From an uncultured Rhizobiaceae bacterium (GTDB lineage: Bacteria; Pseudomonadota; Alphaproteobacteria; Rhizobiales; Rhizobiaceae): 64,000 nucleotides of DNA. The notes below the pieces were generated by a model that was given only the letters and a program-made list of their open reading frames with translations, had not been told where the DNA came from and ran no database searches. Position 1 is the stretch's first letter. Every line of letters begins with the position of its first letter. The translations under genes and the position numbers were made by a program. Shown here one piece after another: positions 1-8,365 of this stretch. The stretch spans positions 1 through 64,000 of the forward strand of contig CAMYMG010000040.1 of assembly GCA_947259295.1 (NCBI GenBank), in the 5' to 3' direction.

Positions 1-186
1 CCCAACGCTCCAGACGTTGCCGGGCAAGCGTCTGCCGACATTGTTCGGGATGGCCGCCAGCCGGGAGCCTGCCGCGAAAAGCGCTGCCGCCGCCGCGGCA
101 CGCCGCCTCGCCGTCCTTCAGCCCGCTCGTTGAGCAGCGTCACGGCGCGCGCCGCGCGCCACACCCCAGACCATCCTCACGGCCAC
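1..186. other. Window edge, possible 3' end of an unidentified gene
   Basis: No complete gene is visible. On the plus strand one frame stays open from base 2 to a TGA at 131-133 (about 43 codons, Ala/Arg-rich, ending LAVLQPAR), so the tail of a gene entering from the left is possible. I do not recognise it, and GC-rich DNA of this length is often open by chance. Bases 134-186 hold nothing I can name. Confidence 0.2.
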
Positions 187-855
187 TCATCTCGCTTTCC
201 CCGGGACGAGTTGCTGGAAGCTCGCCATCAGGTCGCTGAATTTCTCGCCCTGGATGGCCACATGCTGGCGTAATGCGGTGGCGGCGGCCTTGGAATCGGA
301 TCGCTGCAGCGCGGCAAAGATCGTCCTGTGTTCCTTCATCGATTGCGGCATGCGGCCGGTGACGCGCAGCTGCATGCGCCGGTAGGGCTTCAGCCGCTTG
401 TGAAGTCGGGCGGCCTCGCGCGCCAGGAAGCGGTTGCCGCTCGCTTCGTAGATCAGATGGTGGAACTTTTCATTCTCGCGATAATATTCGTCGGAATCGC
501 CTTGCCGGATAGCGCTCTCGCAGGCCTCCAAGGTCAGGTCGATGTCCGCGATCTGCTGGCTGGTGACGTGCCTCGCGGCCCGGAAGCCGCACATCGCCTC
601 GATCTCGGCCATGACCTCGAACATCTCGACAAGCTCGACGAAACCGGGATGACGGATGAAGGCGCCGCGCCGGGCCTCGAGCGCCAGCAGTCCGGAGGCG
701 GCCAGCGCCTGGAAGGCCTCGCGCAACGGCGTGCGCGAAACACCGAACTGCTCGGCAAGCTTGACCTCGTCCAGACGTTCGCCGTCGGCGAACTCGCCGG
801 TGACGATCATCTGCTCGATGCGTTCGCGAACTGAATCTGCAATGCGTGTGCCCAT
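187..855 (-). CDS. matR: GntR/FCD-family regulator of malonate operon (MatR-like)
   Basis: This 222-residue protein has a GntR winged helix at about residues 5-70, with the recognition-helix motif VSRTPLREAFQAL, followed by an FCD ligand-binding domain at about 75-205 whose metal-binding histidines can be seen in FHHLIYE, EHRTIF and RQHVAIQ. I start it at MGTRIADSV; upstream in-frame codons would run through the operator. It is transcribed away from matPQMAB, with a palindromic operator between them. In Rhizobium and Sinorhizobium, MatR is the GntR regulator of malonate genes, so the role follows from family and position. The operator suggests that it controls matP and perhaps itself. Confidence 0.8.
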   Translation of the reverse strand: MGTRIADSVRERIEQMIVTGEFADGERLDEVKLAEQFGVSRTPLREAFQALAASGLLALEARRGAFIRHPGFVELVEMFEVMAEIEAMCGFRAARHVTSQQIADIDLTLEACESAIRQGDSDEYYRENEKFHHLIYEASGNRFLAREAARLHKRLKPYRRMQLRVTGRMPQSMKEHRTIFAALQRSDSKAAATALRQHVAIQGEKFSDLMASFQQLVPGKAR

Positions 856-883
856 GACCCCATCATCGCCAATCCGCGCTGAA

Positions 884-927
884 ATGCAAAGTTCTTCTTC
901 TTGTATACAAGACATTTGACTTTGCAT
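884..927. promoter_or_regulatory. Concentric palindromic operator, probable MatR site
   Basis: The inner palindrome TCTTGTATACAAGA spans 899-912. An outer inverted repeat, ATGCAAAGT at 884-892 and ACTTTGCAT at 919-927, has exactly the same centre (905.5), with 8-base spacers on both sides. The element lies between the divergent starts of matR (855) and matP (1003). TTGTATACAA-type sites are typical of FCD-subfamily GntR regulators; assignment to MatR is inferred from position. Confidence 0.65.
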
Positions 928-1002
928 CCAGAACATGGTCCCGTGAAAGGGTTGTCAGGACCGGAGGAGGTCCCTGCGATCACAATCTCCTGGGAGGAAA
1001 CC

Positions 1003-1998
1003 ATGAAACTAGGACTATCCGCGCTTGTGGGCATGCTGGCCGCATCCATCGCATTGACGGCTTCCGCGCAAGCCGAAACGCTGAAAGCGTCACACCAGTT
1101 TCCGGGCGGCAAGGGCGACGCGCGCGACGAAATGGTCCAGCTGTTCGCCAAGGAACTGGCGGCGGCGGATGTCGGGCTCGATGTCCAGGTCTATCCGGGC
1201 CAGTCGCTCTACAAGGCCAAGGAACAGTGGGGCGCGCTGACCAAGGGCCAGCTCGACATTACCTCGTTCCCGCTCGATTACGCGTCGGGCCGCGTGCCGC
1301 AGTTTTCGGCTACCCTGATGCCGGGCCTGGTGCGCAACCATGACCGCGCCAAGCGGCTCAACGAGTCGCCCTTCATGGCCGACATCAAGAAGCTCATCGA
1401 AGACAATGGCGCGATCGTCATCGCCGATGCCTGGCTCGGCGGGGCCTTCGCCTCGAAGAAGAACTGCATCACGTCGCCCGACAGCATCAAGGGCCAGGTG
1501 ACGCGCGCTGCCGGTCCCGCCTTCGAGCAGATGCTGGTCGGCGCCGGCGCCTCGATCTCGTCGATGGCCTCGTCGGAAATCTATACCGGCATGCAGACCG
1601 GTGTCCTCGATGCCACCAACACGTCGTCGGGATCGTTCGTCTCCTACCGCCTCTACGAGCAGGTCAAGTGCCTGACGGAGCCCGGCGAGAACTCGCTCTG
1701 GTTCATGTATGAGCCAATGCTCATTTCTAAGGAAACCTACGACCGGCTGACGCCCGAACAGCAGGCCGCCGTGATGGCAGCCGGCAAGAAGGCCGAAGAG
1801 TATTTCGACAAGGAGGCAGCGGGCCTCGACGATCAGATGGTCGAGGCCTTCAAGGGGGCCGGCGTGGAAGTCGTCTCGATGTCGAAGGACGACTACGACG
1901 CCTGGCTGGCGATCGCCAAGGAGACTGCCTACAAGGAGTTCGCCGAAAAGGTTGATGGCGGGCAGGACCTGATCGACAAGGCGCTTGCCGTCGAGTGA
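1003..1998 (+). CDS. matP: TRAP transporter solute-binding protein (malonate type)
   Basis: This is a DctP-family periplasmic binding protein of 331 residues, the usual family length. It begins with a signal peptide (MKLGLSALVGMLAASIALTA, cleavage probably after ASA or AQA) and the mature part starts ETLKASHQFPGG. A GGGAGG Shine-Dalgarno just upstream fixes the ATG at 1003. It is first in an operon with the two TRAP membrane subunits, malonyl-CoA decarboxylase and malonyl-CoA synthetase. That context points to malonate or a related dicarboxylate as ligand, as for MatPQM of Sinorhizobium meliloti. The ligand itself cannot be read from the sequence. Confidence 0.85.
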   Translation: MKLGLSALVGMLAASIALTASAQAETLKASHQFPGGKGDARDEMVQLFAKELAAADVGLDVQVYPGQSLYKAKEQWGALTKGQLDITSFPLDYASGRVPQFSATLMPGLVRNHDRAKRLNESPFMADIKKLIEDNGAIVIADAWLGGAFASKKNCITSPDSIKGQVTRAAGPAFEQMLVGAGASISSMASSEIYTGMQTGVLDATNTSSGSFVSYRLYEQVKCLTEPGENSLWFMYEPMLISKETYDRLTPEQQAAVMAAGKKAEEYFDKEAAGLDDQMVEAFKGAGVEVVSMSKDDYDAWLAIAKETAYKEFAEKVDGGQDLIDKALAVE

Positions 1999-2007
1999 GC
2001 CGACTGA

Positions 2008-2027
2008 CGGGGGAGCCGGCTCCCCCG
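2008..2027 (+). terminator. Perfect 20-bp palindrome after matP (attenuating stem-loop)
   Basis: The sequence from 2008 to 2027 is a perfect palindrome (CGGGGGAGCC and its complement) followed by GTTTTC-like bases. It sits 10 bases after the matP stop and 42 bases before matQ. A stem here would protect matP mRNA or partly terminate transcription, giving more binding protein than permease, as seen in many transporter operons. Confidence 0.55.
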
Positions 2028-2069
2028 TTTTCACTTCTCCCGGTCCATCGCATCCGAGGTATCCCCGGA

Positions 2070-2567
2070 ATGAATCGCTATGTCTCAATCGTCGAGGCGC
2101 TGTCGCGGCTTTGCGGCGTGGCTTCCATGCTCCTGATTGCGGCCTCCACACTGGTGGTCTCGCAGATGGTATTCATGCGCTATGTCCTCGGCGCCTCCAC
2201 CGCCTGGCAGACCGAATTCGTCGTCTATGCGATGATCGCCTCCACCTTTATCGGGGCACCCTATGTGCTGCTGCTCAAGGGGCATGTCTCGGTCGATCTG
2301 TTGCCCATGATGATCGGCGGCCTCGGCAAGCGGGTGCTCGACGTCATTGCCGCGGTACTGAGCCTGATGTTCTGCGCGCTGCTGGGCTGGTCGGGCTGGC
2401 ATCATTTCCACGAAGCGCTGTCGGGGGGCTGGACCACCGATACGGTGTGGGCCCTGCCGCTGTGGATTCCGCTGCTGCCGCTGCCGCTCGGCGTCGCCAT
2501 CCTCTGCCTCCAATACATCGCCGAGATCTACAAGAGCTGGTCCGGCATCGAGGTGCAGCCCGCATGA
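2070..2567 (+). CDS. matQ: TRAP transporter small permease subunit (DctQ family)
   Basis: This 165-residue inner-membrane protein shows four hydrophobic segments, the DctQ pattern. I start it at ATG 2070 (MNRYVSIVEAL); the longer frame back to 1995 would translate through the palindrome after matP. Its stop overlaps the start of the large permease gene by four bases (ATGA), so the two are translationally coupled. DctQ and DctM subunits form the Na+-driven membrane part of a TRAP importer that receives solute from MatP. Assignment to malonate comes from the operon. Confidence 0.85.
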   Translation: MNRYVSIVEALSRLCGVASMLLIAASTLVVSQMVFMRYVLGASTAWQTEFVVYAMIASTFIGAPYVLLLKGHVSVDLLPMMIGGLGKRVLDVIAAVLSLMFCALLGWSGWHHFHEALSGGWTTDTVWALPLWIPLLPLPLGVAILCLQYIAEIYKSWSGIEVQPA

Positions 2568-3880
2568 ATCCTCTGGAAATCGGCCTTCTCATCATGGTCG
2601 TGCTGATCGCGCTTTTCGCCATCGGCATGCCCATCGCCTTCGCGCTCGGCGCAGTCTCGATCGGCACGTTGCTGCTGATCGACGGCTTCCGCTCGCTAGA
2701 CATTCTCGGCGAGACATTCTTCTCCGGCCTCAACTCGTTCACCCTGGTGGCGATCCCGATGTTCATCCTGATGGGATCGGCCGTGGCCAACAGCCCGGCC
2801 GGCAAGGACCTCTACGAAGCGCTCGACCGCTGGCTGAATCGGGTTCCCGGCGGCCTGGTGCTGTCCAATCTCGGCGCCTGTTCGCTGTTTGCGGCATTGT
2901 CCGGATCGTCGCCCGCCACCTGTGCAGCGATCGGCAAGATGGGCATTCCGGAAATGCGCAAGCGCGGCTATCCGGACGAAATCTCGGCAGGCTCGATCGC
3001 CGCCGGCGGCACGCTCGGCATCCTCATCCCGCCCTCGCTGACCATGATCGTCTACGGCATCTCGACGGAAACCTCGATCGGGCGGCTGTTTCTCGCCGGC
3101 GTGCTTCCCGGCCTTATGCTGACGGCAATCTTCATGCTGTGGACGGTCTATTCCTGCTGGCGCAAGGGGCTGACGCTGTCGGATGTCTCGCAGCATTATT
3201 CGCTGCGGCAAAAGCTCGAGATCCTGCCACGCGTGCTCCCGTTCCTGGCGATCATCGCGGGCATATTGTTCGTCCTCTACGGCGGCGTCGCCACGCCGTC
3301 GGAGGCGGCAGGCGTCGGCGCGCTGTTTTGCCTGGTGCTGGTCGTCGTGGTCTACAGGATGTTTTCGGCCGGCCCGTTCATTTCGATGTTCCGGGATTCG
3401 ACCCGGGAATCGGTGATGATCATGATGATCATCGCAGCGTCCGAGCTGTTTGCCTTCACCCTGTCTTCGACATTCGTCACCCAGAGCATCGCCGGCTGGA
3501 TCTCCGATCTGGACGTCAACCGCTGGGTGCTGATGGGCATCATCAACCTGTTCCTGCTGATCGCCGGCTTTTTCCTGCCGCCGGTGGCGGTGATCCTGAT
3601 GACGGCTCCGATCCTGCTGCCGATCATCACCAATGCCGGCTTCGATCCCTACTGGTTCGCCGTCATCCTGACCATCAACATGGAGATCGGGCTGATCACG
3701 CCGCCAGTCGGCCTCAATCTCTACGTCATCAACTCGATCGCGCCCGACATCTCGCTGGGCACGATACTGCGCGGGTCCTTGCCCTATGTCGGATGCATGG
3801 TCCTCGCCATCGTGCTTTTGTGCATCTTTCCGCAGATCGCCACCTTCCTGCCAACGCTCGTCATGGGAGGGGCGCTGTGA
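2564..3880 (+). CDS. matM: TRAP transporter large permease subunit (DctM family)
   Basis: The 438-residue product is hydrophobic throughout and has the DctM signature stretches ALSGSSPATCAAIGKMGIPEM and GLITPPVGLNLYVI. About twelve membrane segments are expected, matching family length. The start ATG overlaps the matQ stop, and the gene's own stop overlaps the GTG start of the decarboxylase gene. It is the ion-coupled translocation subunit of the malonate-type TRAP system. Confidence 0.87.
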   Translation: MNPLEIGLLIMVVLIALFAIGMPIAFALGAVSIGTLLLIDGFRSLDILGETFFSGLNSFTLVAIPMFILMGSAVANSPAGKDLYEALDRWLNRVPGGLVLSNLGACSLFAALSGSSPATCAAIGKMGIPEMRKRGYPDEISAGSIAAGGTLGILIPPSLTMIVYGISTETSIGRLFLAGVLPGLMLTAIFMLWTVYSCWRKGLTLSDVSQHYSLRQKLEILPRVLPFLAIIAGILFVLYGGVATPSEAAGVGALFCLVLVVVVYRMFSAGPFISMFRDSTRESVMIMMIIAASELFAFTLSSTFVTQSIAGWISDLDVNRWVLMGIINLFLLIAGFFLPPVAVILMTAPILLPIITNAGFDPYWFAVILTINMEIGLITPPVGLNLYVINSIAPDISLGTILRGSLPYVGCMVLAIVLLCIFPQIATFLPTLVMGGAL

Positions 3881-5214
3881 ACCGCTCCGGCTTCTTCTAT
3901 GACCTTCTGTCGACCCTGTTCGACCGACCGCATCTGGCCCGTGTCAAGGGCGACGGGCGCTCGATCACCGCGCTGTGCGAGGATCTGATCGCCAGCTCCA
4001 GCGAGGGCGCATCCCACAATATGGGCCAGCAGATCCTGTCGAGCTTCGCCGAACTGACGCCACAGGGCGAGATCGAGTTCTTCGACTACCTGACCGAGCG
4101 GATGGACATCGACGCCGACCGCCTGCAGCAACTCTCCATTGCCTATCAGTCCGACAGGACACCGGAAAATCTCGCCAGCCTGCTTGCCGCTGCCGAGCCA
4201 AAACGCCAGGAACTGCTGCGCCGCATCAACCGAGTGCCCGGCGCCACCGGCGAACTGGTGAACATGCGGGCGAAACTGCTGCTGCTGTTGAAGGACAATC
4301 CGTCCTTCGGTCGCACCGACCTCGATTTCCAGCACCTGTTCGGCTCGTGGTTCAACCGCGGCTTCCTGGTGCCGCGGCGTATCAACTGGCAGAGCCCCGC
4401 CAACATCCTCGAGAAGATCATCAAGTACGAGGCCGTTCACGCCATCGACGACTGGGACGATCTGCGTCGCCGTGTCGAGCCTGCCGACCGGCGCTGCTAT
4501 GCCTTCTTCCATCCCGTCATGCCCGACGATCCGCTGATCTTCGTCGAGGTGGCGCTGGTCAAGGGCGTGCCGAATTCGGTGCAGGCCATTCTGTCCGACA
4601 GCCGCAGGGTGCTTGACCCGGAGAGTGCGGACACGGCGGTGTTCTATTCGATCTCGAACTGCCAGGCAGGTCTGCGCGGCGTGTCGTTTGGCAACTCGCT
4701 GATCAAGCAGGTTGTCGAGGATCTGCGTACCGAGGTGAAGTCGATCAATACCTTCGTGACGCTGTCGCCCATTCCCGGCTTCAATCGCTGGCTGCATCAG
4801 GAGCGCGCGAAAATGCCCAATGCGCCGGTTTCGGCAGAGCAAATCGAAGCAGCAATGGAATCGGGTGCGGCCGGCGGCCTCGATGAACAGGCGCAGTGGC
4901 TGCGCCGGCAGGCTGCCCATTACCTGATCAACGAGAAGGACCGCCACGGCATGCCGCGGGATCCTGTGGCGCGGTTCCATCTCAACAACGGCGCGATGGT
5001 ACACGACATCCATGCCGGCGCCGACATGTCGATCAACGGCGTGCGGCAATCCTGCGGCCTGATGGTCAACTATCTTTACGATCTCAGGAAGATCGGCCAG
5101 TTCCACGAAGGGTTCGCCGAAAACCATACGGTCTTCACGTCGAGGGGCGTCAAGACTCTGGCCGACGCAGCGGCCCCGAACAGCAGCGGCAGGATAGCGA
5201 TAAATGGCACGTAA
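3877..5214 (+). CDS. matA: Malonyl-CoA decarboxylase
   Basis: This enzyme converts malonyl-CoA to acetyl-CoA and CO2, completing malonate use after MatB has formed the thioester. The 445-residue protein reads as an MCD-family enzyme: a helical N-terminal domain and then a catalytic acyltransferase-like domain with FVTLSPIPGFNRWL and DPVARFHLNNGA, which match the regions of the catalytic serine and histidine in characterised MCDs. The likely start is GTG 3877, overlapping the matM stop as GTGA with GGGAGGGG just upstream. Its end overlaps matB by 11 bases. Confidence 0.88.
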   Translation: MNRSGFFYDLLSTLFDRPHLARVKGDGRSITALCEDLIASSSEGASHNMGQQILSSFAELTPQGEIEFFDYLTERMDIDADRLQQLSIAYQSDRTPENLASLLAAAEPKRQELLRRINRVPGATGELVNMRAKLLLLLKDNPSFGRTDLDFQHLFGSWFNRGFLVPRRINWQSPANILEKIIKYEAVHAIDDWDDLRRRVEPADRRCYAFFHPVMPDDPLIFVEVALVKGVPNSVQAILSDSRRVLDPESADTAVFYSISNCQAGLRGVSFGNSLIKQVVEDLRTEVKSINTFVTLSPIPGFNRWLHQERAKMPNAPVSAEQIEAAMESGAAGGLDEQAQWLRRQAAHYLINEKDRHGMPRDPVARFHLNNGAMVHDIHAGADMSINGVRQSCGLMVNYLYDLRKIGQFHEGFAENHTVFTSRGVKTLADAAAPNSSGRIAINGT

Positions 5215-6751
5215 CCACCTGTTTGACGGATTGCTCTCCGACAAGCTCTCGAGCCCGGCGGCCCGGAAGGCCCTGTTTGCAACTCTGCCGGATGACGGTC
5301 GCCGCTACACCTATGGCGATGTCGAGGACGTCTCGGGGCGCTTCGCCAATGTGCTGGTCGAGCTGGGGGTCGAACCCGGCGACAGGGTCGCCGTGCAGGT
5401 GCCGAAATCCATCGAGGCGATCATGCTTTATCTCGCCGTGGTTCGCGCAGGCGCGGTGTTCCTGCCGCTCAACACCGGGTACACGCCGGCGGAGATCGAA
5501 TATTTCCTCGGTAATGCGACACCGCGCATCTTTGTCTGCGACCCAAAAAAGCGCGCCGACTACGAGGCGTTGACGGCCGGGCTCGGCATCGGGCTCGAGA
5601 CCATGGGCGTCTGGCAGAACCACGAAACCAGCGCCGGTTCGCTCAACGACGCCGGACTTGCGGCGCCGACCGGTTTCGATACGGTCCCCCGATCAGCCGA
5701 TGACCTCGCCGCCATCCTCTACACGTCCGGCACCACCGGGCGCTCGAAGGGCGCGATGCTGAGCCACGCCAACCTCCTGTCCAACGCCGAGACGCTGGTC
5801 GACGTCTGGCGGTTCACTGCCGATGACGTGTTGCTGCACGCGCTGCCGATCTTCCACACCCACGGCCTGTTCGTGGCCACCAACGTCACATTGTGCGCCG
5901 GCGCGTCGCTGATCTTCCTGCCCGGCTTCAGCACCGAAGCGGTCATTGCCAATATCCCCGATGCGACCAGCATGATGGGCGTGCCGACCTTCTATACACG
6001 GCTGCTCGACGATCCCGGCTTTACCGGCGACCTGGTGCGCCACATGCGGCTGTTCGTCTCCGGCAGCGCGCCGCTGCTCGCCGAAACCCATGTGCAGTTC
6101 GAGGACCGCACAGGCCACCGCATCCTTGAGCGCTATGGCATGACCGAAACCAACATGAACACGTCGAATCCCTATGAGGGCGAGCGCCGGGCCGGGACTG
6201 TCGGCTTCCCGCTGCCTGGGGTCGAACTGCGCATTGTCGATGCGGAGAGCGGCAGACCCCTGGCGCAGGGCGAGATCGGCATCATCGAGGTCAAAGGTCC
6301 CAACGTCTTTTCCGGCTACTGGGAGATGCCGGAAAAGACCAAGGAAGAGTTCCGCGACGACGGCTTCTTCATCACCGGCGACGTCGGCGTTATCGACGCC
6401 GACGGCTATGTGCAGATCGTCGGCCGCTCGAAGGACCTGATCATCTCCGGCGGCTACAACATCTATCCTAAGGAACTGGAACTGCTGCTGGACGAGGAGG
6501 AGGGCGTGCTGGAGTCCGCCGTCATCGGTGTGCCGCATGCCGATTTCGGCGAGGGTGTCGTGGCCGTGCTGGTGCCAAAGGCAGGGGCCGCGCTGGACGA
6601 AGCGGTTATCCTGGAGCGGATCAAGCCGAAGATTGCCCGCTTCAAGCAGCCGAAGCGCGTGGTCGTCATCGATGACCTGCCCCGCAATACGATGGGAAAA
6701 GTGCAGAAAAACGTTCTGCGCGATACTTACAAGACGCTGCTCCTGGGGTGA
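5204..6751 (+). CDS. matB: Malonyl-CoA synthetase
   Basis: An ANL-superfamily acyl-CoA synthetase of 515 residues that uses ATP, malonate and CoA to make malonyl-CoA. The AMP-binding P-loop LYTSGTTGRSKGAMLSH lies near residue 170, the adenylation motif YGMTETNMNT near 310, and the C-terminal hinge and lysine in GRSKDLIISGGYNIYPKE and NTMGKVQKN. It is the last gene of the mat operon and overlaps matA. The pairing of this enzyme with MCD and a TRAP importer makes malonate the clear substrate. Confidence 0.87.
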   Translation: MARNHLFDGLLSDKLSSPAARKALFATLPDDGRRYTYGDVEDVSGRFANVLVELGVEPGDRVAVQVPKSIEAIMLYLAVVRAGAVFLPLNTGYTPAEIEYFLGNATPRIFVCDPKKRADYEALTAGLGIGLETMGVWQNHETSAGSLNDAGLAAPTGFDTVPRSADDLAAILYTSGTTGRSKGAMLSHANLLSNAETLVDVWRFTADDVLLHALPIFHTHGLFVATNVTLCAGASLIFLPGFSTEAVIANIPDATSMMGVPTFYTRLLDDPGFTGDLVRHMRLFVSGSAPLLAETHVQFEDRTGHRILERYGMTETNMNTSNPYEGERRAGTVGFPLPGVELRIVDAESGRPLAQGEIGIIEVKGPNVFSGYWEMPEKTKEEFRDDGFFITGDVGVIDADGYVQIVGRSKDLIISGGYNIYPKELELLLDEEEGVLESAVIGVPHADFGEGVVAVLVPKAGAALDEAVILERIKPKIARFKQPKRVVVIDDLPRNTMGKVQKNVLRDTYKTLLLG

Positions 6752-7080
6752 GCGGGTCCGTTTGACTTACTGGCGACAGGATCGCTGGCTGCGGTTACTC
6801 GCAGCGACCGCTCGCAAGACGTCGCGCTCCAGTTAAAGGTGCAAGCGGGCTGTAGCAGTGCGTCGCGTACGGGTGTGCGCCCGCGGCTGAGAACTGCCCG
6901 TGCCGTTCTCGGCCTGCCATGAAACATCGGCTCGGACCAGGTGGCCGAGTGACGATGGGCAGCCATGGAACGGCACGATCGAAGCTCGAATTGACGGCAT
7001 TCTGTTAACGCGGCCTTTGGACGTGGCGTCGCAAAGTTTGATCTCGACGGCCGCCCAAGCGGGCGGGTCTGGAGCCTGGC
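6752..7080. other. Intergenic region without a recognisable gene
   Basis: About 330 bases follow matB. I see no convincing reading frame: a 122-codon minus-strand frame here has the Arg/Ser-rich composition of a shadow. No T-rich terminator is evident. Near its right end a small GC stem (CCGCCC at 7051-7056 and GGGCGG at 7061-7066) lies just before the Shine-Dalgarno of the next gene. Confidence 0.4.
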
Positions 7081-7329
7081 ATGAAGTGGCATCAAACACT
7101 GGCACTATGCGCCGCCCTTACACTGTCGTGGCCGCTGGCCGCGGCAGCCGAAGACAACGGCCCGGTGCCGCCTGTCTACGTCCCGGATCACGACACTGAA
7201 GATGATGTGCCCGAGCAGCCGGCGGTCCATTGCCAGGGGCAGAACTGTCTTCCTCCGGAAGAGAATCCGGTCCTGGAGTGTGAAGGACCTGACTGCGATC
7301 CGGAGCCCCTCATAGAAAATGTCGAGTGA
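7081..7329 (+). CDS. Small exported protein with two CxGx[ND]C motifs
   Basis: I do not recognise this 82-residue protein. It has a clear signal peptide (MKWHQTLALCAALTLSWPLAAAA) and an acidic, proline-rich mature part of about 58 residues with two similar short motifs, CQGQNC and CEGPDC, which could form disulfides or bind metal. GGAG at 7071-7074 is a good Shine-Dalgarno, preceded by a small GC hairpin. It stands alone, 150 bases upstream of a tiny lipoprotein gene with which it may be co-transcribed. It is probably periplasmic. Confidence 0.6.
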   Translation: MKWHQTLALCAALTLSWPLAAAAEDNGPVPPVYVPDHDTEDDVPEQPAVHCQGQNCLPPEENPVLECEGPDCDPEPLIENVE

Positions 7330-7477
7330 TCCAGCCGACCACGCCTGAGCCGGCAACAGTTAGGTGATGCTCTACCTATCCATCTACGCGCGCCGATCGC
7401 GCGCGCTAATCTCTCCGCAGCTGGGAACCAACATCGAGAATGCCGATTAAGGCCATTGTCGACGGAGTAAACCCAAC

Positions 7478-7621
7478 ATGCACCATATAGTTCGGACTGT
7501 CCTGATAATCGCAGGCATCGCCGTGGCTCTGACCGGATGCGAGTCCACTGGCGGCGGTAGTGGCTTTGGAAAACGCTGCTCCGACCCTGGCTCGACCTGC
7601 GAACTGGAAAAGCCGTACTGA
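7478..7621 (+). CDS. Tiny lipoprotein (47 residues)
   Basis: The frame from ATG 7478 to TGA 7619-7621 encodes MHHIVRTVLIIAGIAVALTG followed by Cys, a textbook lipobox (ALTGC) for signal peptidase II. The mature lipoprotein would be only about 27 residues, Gly-rich, with two further cysteines (KRCSDPGSTCELEKPY). GGAG at 7463-7466 is a possible ribosome site. It resembles the very small entericidin-like lipoproteins in size only, and no function can be assigned. Confidence 0.6.
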   Translation: MHHIVRTVLIIAGIAVALTGCESTGGGSGFGKRCSDPGSTCELEKPY

Positions 7622-7686
7622 TCTCAGGCGTCGCCAGGACACCCGGTTCGATCCAGGGTGCTTTGCCAGGTCAAACGCTTAAGCCG

Positions 7687-8220
7687 TCACGCGGCCGAAG
7701 GGCCGGGGTCGTCAGGCCCGTCGGAGGCGAGTGGAGCGCAGTCGTGGAGTGCGCCGCGGATCAACCTCAGCGAAGGCCTGCTTCGGGCCGGTGTTATCAA
7801 GTGTTTCGCCAAGGCATCCTTCTCGCGTCTCGCGGCTTCCGGTTGGTAGTGGACTTTCTCGAGCAGGATACGCTCGTCGCTGCCGTCGCTGTTCGTAAAC
7901 ATGAAATGGTCGCCCTCGGCCAGGCCGAGAAGCGCCAGCCCGCGCAACGTCGTGACGGGCAGGAACATCCCGATCGGAGACGCCATCCGGTCGTGCGAGA
8001 TGATGCGCGTATCGGGATCGCGCCCGTTCACGCTGAACGTGACGCGGCTGCTCATTGTCGCGACATTGTCCGGAACGTCGTCGCGGAACATGACGATCGC
8101 GGATTGTATCTTTCGCGCGAGTATCGGCGCCAGCGGATCGTCCTGGCCGAGGCAGCGGTCGCGCATGACCTCGACGATTGTGAAGTCCTTGGTGGTGAGG
8201 ATGCAGGTTTCTTTCGACAT
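7687..8220 (-). CDS. Rnk/GreA-GreB C-terminal domain protein, paralogue 1
   Basis: The 177-residue product carries a GreA/GreB C-terminal-like fold at about residues 50-125 (SSRVTFSVNGRDPDTRIISHDRM...SPIGMFLPVTTLRGLALLGLAEGD), as found in Rnk, the regulator of nucleoside diphosphate kinase. It has no Gre coiled-coil that could reach the polymerase active site. I start it at MSKETCIL because GGAGAACTACG precedes it; the longer frame lacks support. The Arg/Pro/Asp-rich C-terminal 45 residues look disordered. A second, more canonical Rnk-like gene lies just upstream on the same strand. The role (binding RNA polymerase or NDK control) is inferred from the family. Confidence 0.65.
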   Translation of the reverse strand: MSKETCILTTKDFTIVEVMRDRCLGQDDPLAPILARKIQSAIVMFRDDVPDNVATMSSRVTFSVNGRDPDTRIISHDRMASPIGMFLPVTTLRGLALLGLAEGDHFMFTNSDGSDERILLEKVHYQPEAARREKDALAKHLITPARSRPSLRLIRGALHDCAPLASDGPDDPGPSAA

Positions 8221-8365
8221 CGTAGTTCTCCATGCTCCTGGCTGGGAGCGGTAAATCGGGACGTGGTGGAGAACCCCTGGCCGCACGCGTGCGGCACAGG
8301 GGGCTACGATCCTGCGATGAGACACCCTCCGTAGATTGAGAGGCGGCCAAGCGGCATCGGTATGG

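Noticed and set aside
3784-5244. 486-codon minus-strand frame opposite matA
   Set aside because: It is antisense to the well-matched malonyl-CoA decarboxylase, and its composition (His, Arg, Val, Gln-rich) is that of a reverse-strand artefact.
7051-7066. Small GC hairpin before the 82-residue protein as a thermosensor or riboswitch
   Set aside because: The stem is only six base pairs, ends before the Shine-Dalgarno and could arise by chance in GC-rich sequence.
6727-7095. 122-codon minus-strand frame after matB
   Set aside because: The low-complexity Arg/Ser/Pro content, lack of a ribosome site and overlap with the matB end argue against a gene. A transposase remnant was considered, but no motif was found.
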